Assembly (NCBI RefSeq): GCF_002886255.1
Contig: NZ_KZ614149.1
Coordinates: 2,914,001 to 2,978,000, forward strand
Source: Alteribacillus bidgolensis
GTDB taxonomy: Bacteria > Bacillota > Bacilli > Bacillales > Marinococcaceae
DNA length: 64,000 nucleotides
Direction of reading: 5' to 3'
This document shows, one piece after another, positions 1 through 9,034 of the stretch; positions within the stretch are counted from its first letter, which is position 1; each line of letters starts with the position of its first letter. The notes under the pieces are model-generated. The model was not told the origin of the DNA. It did not search any database and saw only the letters and a program-made list of their open reading frames with translations. The position numbers and the translations under genes were made by a program.

Positions 1-1077
1 TTTGTTTTTGATCATAACGTGTTAGGCTTGCATGACTTTTATCGGTTCTATCAAGAGGTGCAAGAAGTTTCAAGACTTCCTCCGGCAGTCGTTTTTGAAT
101 CTACGGGACATTATCATGAACCTGTTTTACAGTCCTTAGAGGACCACCAAATTGTTTACTATTTAGTTAATCCCGTTCTTTCCTATGAAGCGAAAAAGAC
201 GAGTTTAAGGAAAGTAAAAACAGATGCGATCGATGCCTTTCATTTAGGGGACTTTACTACAGAAATGAGGACCTCGAACCCTTCCAAAAGAAAAGCGTTC
301 GCACTATGAATTTGCGTAATCTAACCCATCAACATGAATCTCTAACAGGGACCTATGTACAAACCAAACTCCAATTTCTAACGATATTAGATCAAGTTTT
401 CCCTGAATATAAAAAGGTATTCGGATCCTTATATTCGCCTACTTCTTTATCAACATTACTTTATTATCAAACACCTCAAGGTGTAAATGAGGAAACGGCT
501 GATGAAATCGCTGAAATGATTCTTAAACAAGGGGTGAAACGCTCCTATAAATGGGCTTTAGAGAAAGCTCATAAGCTAAAGGAAGCAGCTGATAGAGACC
601 CTTTTAAACGTAACTTATATACAAGTCACATCGTTAGTCTTACGATGTACATTAACCCTCTTCTTCAATACCAAAAGCACCTATCCAAACTAGACAAAGA
701 GATAGATGCATGGCAGAAGAATTTGAAGAATATAAAATGATCCAATCGATCCCCGGTATTGGCGGAAAAATTGCGGCAACAATCATTTCCGAAATGGGAG
801 AAATCGATTCGTTTAATCACCCTAAAAAACTGGTTCGGGCAAGTTCAGAGCAACCATTAACAAAATCACGAAGAGAGGATCTTCTCGCCTTCGGCAAACC
901 CTCTATACCGCTGTGCAATGTGGAATCACAAAAAATCGCAATCCAAAACTAAAAGCCTGCTATGTTAAAAAGCGCGAAGAGGGAAAGCCACATAAAGTAG
1001 CTATTATTGCTTGTTCCAACAAGCTCATTCATTGGATTTATGCATTATTAAAACGTAAAGAGGCATTCAAGGTATAG
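1..1077 (+). pseudogene. IS110-family transposase, broken and cut by the window edge
   Basis: Three reading frames together spell an IS110/IS116/IS902-type DEDD transposase. The first part has the typical ESTGHYHEPV and TDAIDAFHLGDF motifs of the N-terminal RuvC-like domain. The last part has the QSIPGIGGKIAATIISEMG helix-hairpin-helix motif of the C-terminal transposase_20 domain, and its tail runs to a TAG at 1075-1077. The frame changes near 300 and 720, and a further frame change is needed near 850-950, so the product is not functional. The true start lies before base 1. No ends of the insertion sequence could be defined. Confidence 0.85.
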
Positions 1078-1375
1078 TAATTTCCATGAAAAACCAATTA
1101 AGGAAAAACTTAAAATCAACATGTTTGAAGCTTATTTAGCATGCGCAATTTATTGTAACATGACTTTTTTAGCCTACCTATTGACCTTCTATTAGCTGGT
1201 ATTGTAGAAGAAGATTTATCTATTCCTTTACTGGTCTTTTTGTTCAGTTCCTCTTGTCCTTTTCGAATGGATTCCATTTCTTGTTCTAATGTCTCTAATT
1301 CTTTTACTGTGAATGGCTAAATGGAATGCTAACAAATCATTTGGTGGAATTAAGCTTTGAGAAATTCATGAGTAT
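1078..1375. other. gap with a possible short coding remnant
   Basis: No intact gene is seen. On the minus strand about 1150-1305 there is an open stretch rich in Glu, Lys and Gln (reads TVKELETLEQEME and later IPANRRSIGRL) without a start codon or ribosome binding site. It may be the tail of a lost gene. I could not assign a family. Confidence 0.3.
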
Positions 1376-1849
1376 TTATTTTAAAGCTCGTTTCATACCG
1401 TTGATAACACCCTGATGTAACCCTTCATGCCACAGGGTGAATGTGAACAGATCCCCCACCATCTTTAACTTTTTATCGCTAAATACAAACACATTGGCTG
1501 CCGGTTCTCCTAATCTTCCGGAAAATGTCTCTCTTATTCGTTCCTTTTGTTCTAATAACAACTCGCGTATTTCATTCAAAGTAAGAGGTGAGGTAGACCA
1601 ATCCTTTGGACTTGTCCCCGGTTTGAAAGATTCCTGTATTTTTGTGGGAATATCTCCGGGTTGATTCATCCCAAAGTAATACATTACTCCCTCCTGTGCA
1701 ACGAGGATATGTCCTAAATTCCAGCGCAGAGAATTACTATGTCCATTTGGAATCACATCAGCTTGTTCTTCGGAGGCAATAGAATCAAGTAGTTGGATTG
1801 ATGACTCCCTGTAAAAATCATATTGTTCAAAAATACCGTCTTCTTTCAT
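1376..1849 (-). CDS. DinB family protein (putative metal-dependent hydrolase fold)
   Basis: This is a 157-residue protein of the DinB/YfiT four-helix-bundle superfamily. Using the frame's GTG at 1858 as residue 1, the metal-binding histidines expected for the family are H50 (in LRWNLGHIL) and H144 and H148 (in WHEGLHQG). I prefer the ATG at 1849: the AAGGAG ribosome binding site sits about ten bases before it, whereas it almost touches the upstream GTG. DinB proteins are often induced by stress or act as thiol-dependent transferases; the substrate here is unknown. It stands alone between the transposase remnant and an rpiR-type regulator. Confidence 0.85.
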   Translation of the reverse strand: MKEDGIFEQYDFYRESSIQLLDSIASEEQADVIPNGHSNSLRWNLGHILVAQEGVMYYFGMNQPGDIPTKIQESFKPGTSPKDWSTSPLTLNEIRELLLEQKERIRETFSGRLGEPAANVFVFSDKKLKMVGDLFTFTLWHEGLHQGVINGMKRALK

Positions 1850-2043
1850 TCCTTTCACACTCCTTCTTTGTGATTCTATTTAAGTTTATCACATGACTGG
1901 CTAAGGAGTTCTTCTCGCTTGCTCAAAAGCTCATCCTTTTATTCAACATAAGGCCTAGTTTGTTGAATAACTCTTACTCTTATTTCAACATAAAATCCAT
2001 TTATTTTGATAATGTAACATGTAAATCAGAAGTGTTTGTAGGC

Positions 2044-2075
2044 AAAAATAAGACCAAACCTAATAAGATTTGGCC
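2044..2075 (-). terminator. probable rho-independent terminator of the RpiR-family gene
   Basis: On the minus strand a CCAAATC...GGTTTGG hairpin is followed by TCTTATTTTTG. It lies about 65 bases after the stop codon of the regulator. Confidence 0.55.
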
Positions 2076-2140
2076 TGAAGGAATAATATTCTTTGTTGTT
2101 TTTTCTGCTTAAACTGAACCCGTTAGTCCTAGACCTGGTC

Positions 2141-2947
2141 TCATATTTTTTTATAATGGTTTAAAGCATTTACCGTCTTTTTATAGCGCTTTGCTGCCTG
2201 CTCATTTTGAACAAGCATCATGCTTAATATATCCAGGACATAAATCATCGATAATTGTGAATTGATAAGACCTTTTGCCTCGTGAATTTTTAAATTAGAA
2301 GTAAACAGCAAAATATCTGAGGTTTTACTTAATGGCGTCTGATCATGATTTGTAATACTTATTACTTTTGCTCCCTGTTTTTTTCCAAGTTGACAAGCAT
2401 CAATGACTTCTCTTGTCTCCCCAGAATTTGATATAGCTAAAATCACATCTTCCTGCCCGAGTATCGAAGAGTTTATCAGCATGACATGAGAATCTGTGTG
2501 GGCATCCACTTTGTATCCCATCCTAAGCATTCTTTTTTTCATTTCTTCTGCACTAAGCCCTGAGCTTTCAATACCATAAATATGTATAGAATTGGCTTTT
2601 TCTAACCAAGTGACAGCAATTTGCAGAGCTTTTTCATCTAAGACCTGCCGGGTTGATTGAAGCACCGTGTCATAAATGTCATCCACACTGCCAATAATAC
2701 CGGTTGTTTCTGAGTTTCGTTCCACCACATCCCGCAATAAAATTTTCAATTCCACAAAGTTTTTGCAGCCTACCTTACGGCTAAAACGGGTAATCGTTGC
2801 TTCTGACACTCCAATATTTTCTGCAAGCTCTCCTATATGAATATTTAAAAGATCTTCTTTATGCTCCATTATATAATCTGCTATTCTTTTTTCCATTTTA
2901 CTTAACTTAGGATAATTCACTTGAATGTGTCCAATGATAGATCCCAT
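2141..2947 (-). CDS. RpiR/MurR family transcriptional regulator with SIS domain
   Basis: 268 residues, the usual length for the family. Residues 1-77 form the HTH_6 domain (IGELAENIGVSEATITRFSRKVG is the recognition segment). Residues ~120-250 form a SIS sugar-phosphate isomerase domain, with the binding loop in the ISNSGETREVID segment. A GAGGAG ribosome binding site precedes the ATG. Family members sense phosphorylated sugars or amino sugars. No sugar gene is adjacent: the upstream neighbour on the same strand is an aminotransferase, separated by a terminator and an intergenic repeat, so the target is unknown. Confidence 0.9.
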   Translation of the reverse strand: MGSIIGHIQVNYPKLSKMEKRIADYIMEHKEDLLNIHIGELAENIGVSEATITRFSRKVGCKNFVELKILLRDVVERNSETTGIIGSVDDIYDTVLQSTRQVLDEKALQIAVTWLEKANSIHIYGIESSGLSAEEMKKRMLRMGYKVDAHTDSHVMLINSSILGQEDVILAISNSGETREVIDACQLGKKQGAKVISITNHDQTPLSKTSDILLFTSNLKIHEAKGLINSQLSMIYVLDILSMMLVQNEQAAKRYKKTVNALNHYKKI

Positions 2948-3012
2948 GGGAACGTCTCCTCTATGGATAGGTTGTCCTTACTATTTTAGCATACCTTTAT
3001 CATTTCCCGCCT

Positions 3013-3108
3013 TTAGAAAAACTCTACTTGCCGCCGAGCCCCTATGGCGGAAGTCGTAGTTTTACTTATACTTTGATCGTTTAACAGAGTTAAATAATCT
3101 TAAAGTAC
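3013..3108 (+). repeat. intergenic two-hairpin repeat, copy 1 (near full length)
   Basis: This copy starts TTAGAAAAACT and ends near CTTAAAGTAC. It matches the ~97-bp element seen best at 28630-28726 and 47335-47431. It contains the CCGCCGAG...ATGGCGGAAGTCGTAG core and the TTATACTTTGATC segment. It lies between two minus-strand genes. Confidence 0.85.
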
Positions 3109-3109
3109 A

Positions 3110-3139
3110 AAAAACCCCGAAGCATCCACCTCCGGGGCT
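3110..3139 (-). terminator. rho-independent terminator of the aminotransferase gene
   Basis: On the minus strand CCCCGGAG...CTTCGGGG is followed by TTTTTTG, 20 bases after the stop codon. Confidence 0.85.
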
Positions 3140-3158
3140 TGATTTATTCAGCTTTGTT

Positions 3159-4493
3159 TTAATATTTCTTCAACACTTGTTCTTCTAGTGCAACAATACA
3201 ATCCTCCATAATCTCAATCACTTTTTCCACTTCTTCTTTCGTAATGCATAATGGCGGAGCAAATACTAATGCATCCTGCTCTCCGAACACGACGGAACGG
3301 CAAATCAGACCTCGCTTTGCAGCTTCAGCTATAAGAAATGGAGCCTGTTTTGTTGGAAACTTTTCCTGAGACCCTTGATCTTTTACAATTTCTAATCCAA
3401 CCATTAATCCTTTACCGCGAACTTCACCTATCGTATTTCTTCTCGCTTGTACCGCTTTAAATCCCTGGGTTAGTTCTTTTCCCCTGATCGCAGCGTTTTC
3501 CTGAAGTCCTTCCTTTTCTATTATTTCGATGTTCTCGAGGGCCACAGCACAAGACATTGGGTGGCCGCTGTACGTATAACCATGAAGCAAAACACCATCT
3601 GAAAGCTTTTTAAAATCGTTATGCATTTTTTTAGAAAGAACGACACCGCCTAGAGGTGCATAACCGCTTGTCACTCCTTTCGCAAAACACATCATATCCG
3701 GCTCAGCCCCTTCTTGTTCCATTCCAAACATAGTACCAGTACGACCAAAACCGGTAATAACTTCATCAGCAATAAATAAAATTCCATATTCATCGCAAAT
3801 TTGCCGAATCTCTTTAAAATAATTTTCAGGCGCCGGGTGAACCCCTCCTGCTCCTTGAATAGGTTCTGCAATAAAAGCGGCTATCGTTTCCGGTCCTTCC
3901 TGTTCAACGAGATGACGAAAAGACGCAGCAGATTGACTATTGGCGAAATAGAAGTCCGGTGCCAATGAATTCGTAAAATCCCGAAACGGCTTTAAGCCAG
4001 TAGCACTCGTTGCCCCCATTGCTACACCGTGGTAGGAATTATTTCTGGAGATAATTTTCTTTTTCTCTGGTTTTCCTTTTAATATCCAATAATGACGAGC
4101 AAGTTTATAGGCCGTATCATTTGCTTCAGATCCTCCTGATGTAAAAAAAACAGCACTCAACTCTCCAGGAGACAGGTCTGCTATTTTGGCAGCAAGCCGA
4201 ATAGCTGGTTCATTACTAAATGTAGAAAAACTAGACGTAAAAGCTAATGTTTTCATCTGTTCGCTTGCTGCTTCAGCCAGCTCTTTTCTTCCGTGTCCTG
4301 CATTAACATTCCAAAGAGAAGACATTCCATCTATAACCTTATTTCCATTTGTATCTTTAAGATACACACCCTTCCCTTCCGTAAAAATAAAAGATGGACC
4401 GTGCTCTTGCTGCTGTTTGATGGGAGAAGTTGGGTGAATAAAATGAGCTTTATCCAATGCGGCCAGCTCTTGTGTCTTTTGTTCATTTGTCAT
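3159..4493 (-). CDS. class III aminotransferase, omega-amino acid/diamine:pyruvate type
   Basis: 444 residues, a fold-type I PLP enzyme of aminotransferase class III. Visible signatures: FFTSGGSEANDTAYKLAR (phosphate site, ~117-134), D243 in IADEVITGFGRTG that contacts the PLP nitrogen, and Lys272 in CFAKGVTSGY as Schiff-base lysine. Such enzymes move the terminal amino group of putrescine, beta-alanine or similar compounds to pyruvate. The ATG at 4493 is chosen because AAGGAG stands eight bases before it; the earlier ATG at 4514 has no ribosome binding site and overlaps it. A sigma-54 promoter at 4531-4546 would start transcription about 27 bases upstream of the start codon. The gene is divergent from an nhaC-type carrier. 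The exact substrate is inferred only from context. Confidence 0.9.
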   Translation of the reverse strand: MTNEQKTQELAALDKAHFIHPTSPIKQQQEHGPSFIFTEGKGVYLKDTNGNKVIDGMSSLWNVNAGHGRKELAEAASEQMKTLAFTSSFSTFSNEPAIRLAAKIADLSPGELSAVFFTSGGSEANDTAYKLARHYWILKGKPEKKKIISRNNSYHGVAMGATSATGLKPFRDFTNSLAPDFYFANSQSAASFRHLVEQEGPETIAAFIAEPIQGAGGVHPAPENYFKEIRQICDEYGILFIADEVITGFGRTGTMFGMEQEGAEPDMMCFAKGVTSGYAPLGGVVLSKKMHNDFKKLSDGVLLHGYTYSGHPMSCAVALENIEIIEKEGLQENAAIRGKELTQGFKAVQARRNTIGEVRGKGLMVGLEIVKDQGSQEKFPTKQAPFLIAEAAKRGLICRSVVFGEQDALVFAPPLCITKEEVEKVIEIMEDCIVALEEQVLKKY

Positions 4494-4530
4494 TTTATGA
4501 TCTCCTTTTTTCATGATATGCTATTGATTT

Positions 4531-4546
4531 TGCAAATTTTGTGCCA
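4531..4546 (-). promoter_or_regulatory. sigma-54 promoter of the class III aminotransferase
   Basis: Minus-strand sequence TGGCACAAAATTTGCA is a full match to the TGGCAC-N5-TTGCA consensus, with the invariant GG and GC in place. Confidence 0.85.
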
Positions 4547-4622
4547 ATGTATAGCTGCCGTTTTTTATTTAGAAATAACTTTATTTGGAAGCTTTTATTT
4601 AATTCATGGAGAATACCAGTTT

Positions 4623-4653
4623 TCTATGCACAAACGAATAATTTATGCAAAAA
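4623..4653. promoter_or_regulatory. candidate activator binding region between divergent sigma-54 promoters
   Basis: Two half-sites, CTATGCA (4624-4629) and TTATGCAAAA (4643-4653), lie in the 360-base gap between the divergent promoters at 4531-4546 and 4712-4727. The same TTATGCA word makes a palindrome at 8712-8735 near another promoter of the set. I infer an upstream activating sequence for a sigma-54 activator. Confidence 0.5.
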
Positions 4654-4711
4654 TGGGTAGAAAGAGAATTATTTTTTCTAAATCATCTAAAAATAAAGCC
4701 TTTTTTGAGTT

Positions 4712-4727
4712 GGCATAATAATTGCAC
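4712..4727 (+). promoter_or_regulatory. sigma-54 promoter of the nhaC-type gene
   Basis: TGGCATAATAATTGCA matches the -24/-12 consensus with correct spacing. It lies 127 bases before the start codon. Confidence 0.85.
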
Positions 4728-4853
4728 TAATATTAATTGACTGTTTTTAGACTTTGATCCAAACAAGAAAGGATGAGCAGTATCTTTTGCCCGCTAACAT
4801 AGAACTACCTTGAAAATTATGCCAAATCTATCATTAAAGGAGATGAACAGATC

Positions 4854-6308
4854 ATGGATGAAAGAAAAGAAGAACGAGAAATGAAAAAACCTACTTTTAA
4901 GCTGGCTCTTATACCGATAGGCTTTATGATTGCTTCGTTGTTTGTCGGAATCCTTCAATATGATTTAGACCCTCACATCCCTCTTTTAATAAGCGGAGGA
5001 GTAGGAGCCATTGTAGCCATGTCTCTAGGGTTTACATGGAAACAGCTCGAAGAAGGAATGCTCAATGCTATCAGATTATCCCTTCAGGCCGTTATTATCT
5101 TAATGATTATTGGTGCAATTATCGGTACGTGGATAGCAGCTGGCATTGTTCCAACCATGATCTATTACGGTTTAGATATTTTGAACCCTTCCTATTTCCT
5201 CGTTGCTGCCTGTGCCATATCCTGTGTGGTCGCCATCGCTTCCGGAAATGCATGGACAGCTGCCGGTACAATTGGTATTGCTTTAATGGGGATTGGGGAA
5301 GGTCTTGGAATGAATCTCGGAATGGTAGCCGGCGCTGTTATATCAGGAGTCTATTTTGGAGATAAAGTTTCTCCCCTATCTGAAACAACGAATCTCGCTC
5401 CCGGTATAACAGGGACGGAGTTATTTGAACATATAAAACATATGATGTTTACCACCATTCCGGCGTTGATTATTGCTTTGCTGCTTTATACAGTGCTTGG
5501 CTTTTATGTTTCTGGAGACGGGGCAACGATTGAACAAGTTCAAACCTTGCAATCCCAATTAAGTGAATATTTCGTCATCACGCCATGGCTGCTTTTAGCT
5601 CCATTAGCCATCATCATAATGATGATTAAGCAGATGCCTGCCATCCCCGCCCTTACTATCGGCTCGCTTATTGGAGTGATTTTTGCAGTAGGTTTCCAGG
5701 GCACTGGTATCGGAGAAGCGATTAACATTATGTATTATGGGTTCTCTTCCGACACTGGACTTGAATTTATGCAAAACCTTCTTAATAATGGCGGTATTGA
5801 AAGCATGCTTTATACGGTTTCCTTAATTCTGATTGCTATGTCTTTCGGGGGCATTCTAGAAACATCAGGTATTCTTGAAGCGCTTGTGATGGGTTTGCTC
5901 CGCTTTGCTAAAAAAACTGGCAGTTTAATTGCCACCACAATTGCTACGTGTGTAGGAGCAAATATTATTGCTTGTGACCAATATTTATCCATTATTTTGC
6001 CGGGGCGAATGTACGCCAAAACGTTCCGAGAGAGAAACCTTCATTTAAAGAATTTATCGAGAACACTTGAGGACGCAGGGACGATGACATCGCCGCTCGT
6101 ACCCTGGAACACATGCGGAGCGTTTATGTTTGCAACACTTGGAGTATCAGCGTTCACTTATGCCCCCTATGCTTTTCTAAACTTAATCAGCCCAATTGTA
6201 GCCCTTATTTACGGTTTTATCGGGTATAAGATCGAATATGTATCAAAGGAAACAGCGGAAGATGAACCAGAACTGACAGGCAACAACCTTACAAGAAAAA
6301 AAGCCTAA
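4854..6308 (+). CDS. nhaC: NhaC family Na+/H+ antiporter-type membrane carrier
   Basis: 484 residues with about ten to twelve hydrophobic segments. The GDKVSPLSETTNLAPGITG signature (~177-196) is characteristic of the NhaC family, which includes Na+/H+ antiporters and the malate/lactate carrier MleN. An AAAGGAG site lies eleven bases before the ATG; a second in-frame ATG at 4881 is possible. It is driven by a sigma-54 promoter and divergent from an aminotransferase gene, so it may exchange an amine or organic acid catabolised by the neighbours rather than only protons and sodium. That role is an inference. Confidence 0.85.
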   Translation: MDERKEEREMKKPTFKLALIPIGFMIASLFVGILQYDLDPHIPLLISGGVGAIVAMSLGFTWKQLEEGMLNAIRLSLQAVIILMIIGAIIGTWIAAGIVPTMIYYGLDILNPSYFLVAACAISCVVAIASGNAWTAAGTIGIALMGIGEGLGMNLGMVAGAVISGVYFGDKVSPLSETTNLAPGITGTELFEHIKHMMFTTIPALIIALLLYTVLGFYVSGDGATIEQVQTLQSQLSEYFVITPWLLLAPLAIIIMMIKQMPAIPALTIGSLIGVIFAVGFQGTGIGEAINIMYYGFSSDTGLEFMQNLLNNGGIESMLYTVSLILIAMSFGGILETSGILEALVMGLLRFAKKTGSLIATTIATCVGANIIACDQYLSIILPGRMYAKTFRERNLHLKNLSRTLEDAGTMTSPLVPWNTCGAFMFATLGVSAFTYAPYAFLNLISPIVALIYGFIGYKIEYVSKETAEDEPELTGNNLTRKKA

Positions 6309-6316
6309 CAATCCTG

Positions 6317-6351
6317 CCGGAGGAGATCCCAGCCATCTCCTCCGGTTTTTT
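6317..6351 (+). terminator. strong rho-independent terminator after nhaC
   Basis: CCGGAGGAGAT and ATCTCCTCCGG form a perfect 11-bp stem followed by TTTTTT, just after the stop codon. Confidence 0.95.
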
Positions 6352-6383
6352 GGCGGCACTCCCACATATGTCTTGCCTACTGT

Positions 6384-6485
6384 TATACTGTTAAGAAAGT
6401 ATAATTTTATTGGTAAACCGTTTAAGTAAATCTACGACTTCAACCGTTTGGACTTAGCGGTAAGCCAAGTTGTTCTAATACTTTA
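6384..6485 (-). repeat. intergenic two-hairpin repeat, copy 2 (reverse orientation)
   Basis: The rightward strand shows AAGAAAGTATAA, then ACGACTTCAACCG, GGACTTAGCGGTAAGCCAAGT and TTCTAATACTTTAG, which is the reverse complement of the ~97-bp element with several changes. Confidence 0.75.
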
Positions 6486-6553
6486 GGGATGGTTACCTTT
6501 AAGTATAATTAAAAGGAAGACAATACCATCCGAAAAAGAAGGAGTGGAAACCG

Positions 6554-8689
6554 ATGCCTATGGTGATGAAAGAAAAGCTCCATCCTCTTTTTTGCATCTC
6601 CGTTGACCCTCCTGAAAAGGAGTGGAAAGCAAAACTATCAGAACATAAAGAGCCATTTATATTTCTTAAAAGTCAAGGAAGCGTCTATGCTTTCGTGTAT
6701 AGTGATGACCTCCGTATCAATACATGGTCCGATCCCGAGATAAACTTAGAAACTCTTATCACCCACGCTCATTCACTTGATAAAGTTGGCATTTTAAAAT
6801 CAGAAGAAAATACGTCGCTGCCATTTATTTTTCAGACGCTCGGGGAGCCAATTGCTTTAGCAAAGGATGAAAATGGAGAGTATCTAGGATATATGAGAAG
6901 AGAAGATTTGCTTGTTGAGCTTTTCCGTCAAGAAAACCAAAACAGCAACCTTTTAAAAATTATGCTCTCCTCTATCCCTATGGGCATTTTTGTGGTAGAC
7001 AAAGAAAAGAAATTCGTCAATTGCAATGAAGCGGGTTTAAAAATGATTAATTCCTCTTACGAAAAAATAATGGGAGCAGATGCGGAAGTTATTTTTAACA
7101 AAGATCATCTCGAAAAAGTATTTATCTCAGGAGAGACGGTACTTAACCAAATTCAATTCACCAATGATATGGGCATCCTGGTCGATTTCAGCCCCATTCT
7201 TAATAACGATGGCCAGGTTGACGGTATTATGATCATTGTTCAAGATTTGCCGATGGTAGAAGAAATGGCAATGGAAATCGAATATGTAAAAGACTTAAAC
7301 GCTGATTTAAATGCCATTCTCACTTCCATGTACGATGAAATATTAGTCGTGAATCATAAAGGAGAAATTCTCCGCTACAGTGATAATTTCATTTCAGATT
7401 TTTGGGAAACAGATTTGAAAGAATTATTAGGAAAGAATTTGCTCGCGTTAGAAGATAAGGGTGAGTTCAGTCCATCTGTAGCACGCCTTGTGATAGACAG
7501 GAAGGAAAAAGTTTCGGTCGTTCAAGAAACCAAAAAAGGCAAAAACGTTCTCGCTGTTGGCAACCCAGTTTTTAATGAAAAAGGAGAGCTTCATCGAATC
7601 GTTATTGCCTCTAGAGATATTACCGAAACAACCCGATTAAAATCAGAATTACAGGAAACGAAAAGACTTACCAAAGAGTATAAAAAAGAACTAGAAAATT
7701 TAAAAAGCAAAGATCGGTTTGCGAAAAAAATCATTTACCAAAGCGCAAAAATGGAACAAATTATGATTAAAATTGAAAAACTGGCTGAATTCAACTCCAC
7801 TGTTTTAATTCTTGGCGAATCCGGCGTCGGGAAAGAATTAATTGCCGAATCCATACATCAATACGGGAGCCGCTCTAATCAGCCTTTTTTAAAAATAAAT
7901 TGCGGTGCTATTCCAGAAGACTTGCTTGAAAGCGAATTGTTCGGCTATACAAAAGGAGCGTTTACAGGCGCAGATACAAGAGGAAAAACCGGCTATTTCC
8001 AAAAAGCAGACAAGGGTGTTTTACTGCTCGATGAAATCGGCGAAATTCCGCAGCGGCTTCAAGTTAAATTGCTTCGTGTCTTGCAGGAAAAAGAAATTAC
8101 ACCTGTAGGCAGCACCCAATCGATACCAGTTGATGTCCAAATTATTACGGCCACCAATAAAAATCTTGAAAAAATGGTAGCAGACGGAACATTCAGAGAG
8201 GATCTTTTCTATCGAATCAATGTCATTCCAATTACGATTCCGCCGCTTCGCGAACGACCGGAGGATGTACCGCTGTTAGCCTTTCATTTCTTGAAGCAGC
8301 TAAACGAGCAGTACGGCAAAAATTATCATTTTTCCCCTGAAGCGCTGAACGTCTTAGAAGTCTATCCATGGCCCGGTAATATCCGCGAGCTCCAAAATCT
8401 GATTGAACGTTTTGTCGTGTCAGCCGAGGAAGACGTTATTACTGCTGACTTTGTCAGCCCCTTTTTAAACTTTGGGAAAAGCAGCAGTGCCAAACCGCTT
8501 ATTACCGATATCATGCCATACCAACAAGCACAGGAGTCCGTCGAAGAACAATTGATACTGCTCGCTATGAAAAAATATAAAACAACGAGTAAAGCAGCTA
8601 AAGCTTTAAAAATCAGTCAATCGGCCGTCAGTCGAAAATATCAAAAAATACTGAACAGGCAGCAAAACAACGCATCAGTAATAGATTAA
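6554..8689 (+). CDS. sigma-54-dependent activator with two PAS-type domains
   Basis: 711 residues. Residues 1-125 form an N-terminal region whose end (GEYLGYMRREDLL) resembles the tail of a CBS domain. Two PAS-like domains follow (~135-245 and ~250-370), then the AAA+ domain (~395-625) with Walker A GESGVGKE near 420 and the sigma-54-contacting GAFTGA loop near 470. The C-terminal helix-turn-helix (TTSKAAKALKISQSAVSRKY) resembles TyrR/RocR-type regulators. The GAFTGA loop marks a true activator of sigma-54 RNA polymerase. It lies between two sets of sigma-54 promoters (4.5-4.7 kb and 8.97 kb), which it probably controls. The signal molecule is unknown. Confidence 0.93.
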   Translation: MPMVMKEKLHPLFCISVDPPEKEWKAKLSEHKEPFIFLKSQGSVYAFVYSDDLRINTWSDPEINLETLITHAHSLDKVGILKSEENTSLPFIFQTLGEPIALAKDENGEYLGYMRREDLLVELFRQENQNSNLLKIMLSSIPMGIFVVDKEKKFVNCNEAGLKMINSSYEKIMGADAEVIFNKDHLEKVFISGETVLNQIQFTNDMGILVDFSPILNNDGQVDGIMIIVQDLPMVEEMAMEIEYVKDLNADLNAILTSMYDEILVVNHKGEILRYSDNFISDFWETDLKELLGKNLLALEDKGEFSPSVARLVIDRKEKVSVVQETKKGKNVLAVGNPVFNEKGELHRIVIASRDITETTRLKSELQETKRLTKEYKKELENLKSKDRFAKKIIYQSAKMEQIMIKIEKLAEFNSTVLILGESGVGKELIAESIHQYGSRSNQPFLKINCGAIPEDLLESELFGYTKGAFTGADTRGKTGYFQKADKGVLLLDEIGEIPQRLQVKLLRVLQEKEITPVGSTQSIPVDVQIITATNKNLEKMVADGTFREDLFYRINVIPITIPPLRERPEDVPLLAFHFLKQLNEQYGKNYHFSPEALNVLEVYPWPGNIRELQNLIERFVVSAEEDVITADFVSPFLNFGKSSSAKPLITDIMPYQQAQESVEEQLILLAMKKYKTTSKAAKALKISQSAVSRKYQKILNRQQNNASVID

Positions 8690-8695
8690 ACTCTT

Positions 8696-8735
8696 TTATG
8701 CAAACAAAGATAACTTATGCAAAATTGCATAAGTT
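8696..8735. promoter_or_regulatory. palindromic candidate upstream activating sequence
   Basis: A half-site TTATGCAAA (8696-8704) is followed by a perfect palindrome with arms AACTTATGCA (8712-8721) and TGCATAAGTT (8726-8735) separated by AAAT. It lies about 240 bases before the sigma-54 promoter at 8974, a typical activator distance, and just after the activator gene's stop codon. Confidence 0.6.
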
Positions 8736-8762
8736 CAAACCTTCTTCCCCTTCTACTTTCTA

Positions 8763-8792
8763 AAGAGCATGGCTTGTGCCTGCTCTTTTTTT
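8763..8792 (+). terminator. rho-independent terminator of the activator gene
   Basis: AAGAGCA and TGCTCTT form a stem around GGCTTGTGCC-type loop sequence, followed by a T run. Confidence 0.85.
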
Positions 8793-8795
8793 ATT

Positions 8796-8866
8796 CCTAA
8801 AGGATTAAAGTTAAGAAAAGCTACGGTTTTCGCCATTTGGACTTGGCGGCAAGCCAAGTTTTTCTA
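8796..8866 (-). repeat. intergenic two-hairpin repeat, copy 3 (partial, reverse orientation)
   Basis: The AGGATTAAAGTTAAGAAAAG segment runs into CTACGGTTTTCGCCATTTGG and ACTTGGCGGCAAGCCAAGT. This keeps the hairpin of the element but lacks part of the internal TTATACTTT segment. Confidence 0.75.
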
Positions 8867-8973
8867 TATCTCTCTTTGAAAGCTGCTCCCCTTCTCTCCT
8901 ACCGATTATCAGTATGTATTTAGAAAGAAAAGAAACCAGCCGTCATGGCCCTATTCCTTTACTCTTTTTTTAT

Positions 8974-8989
8974 TGGCACAGGATTTGCA
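8974..8989 (+). promoter_or_regulatory. sigma-54 promoter of the amine catabolic operon
   Basis: TGGCACAGGATTTGCA is a full consensus match. It lies inside an upstream in-frame extension of the next reading frame, which shows that the extension (from 8945) is not translated and that the ATG at 9035 is the start. Confidence 0.9.
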
Positions 8990-9034
8990 TTTTCTATAAC
9001 CAGCAGCATCAATGACAACATAGGAGGTTTTAAA

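Noticed and set aside
1150..1305. Minus-strand open stretch with TVKELETLEQEME
   Set aside because: Too short, no start, no ribosome binding site and no recognised family; mentioned only as a possible remnant.
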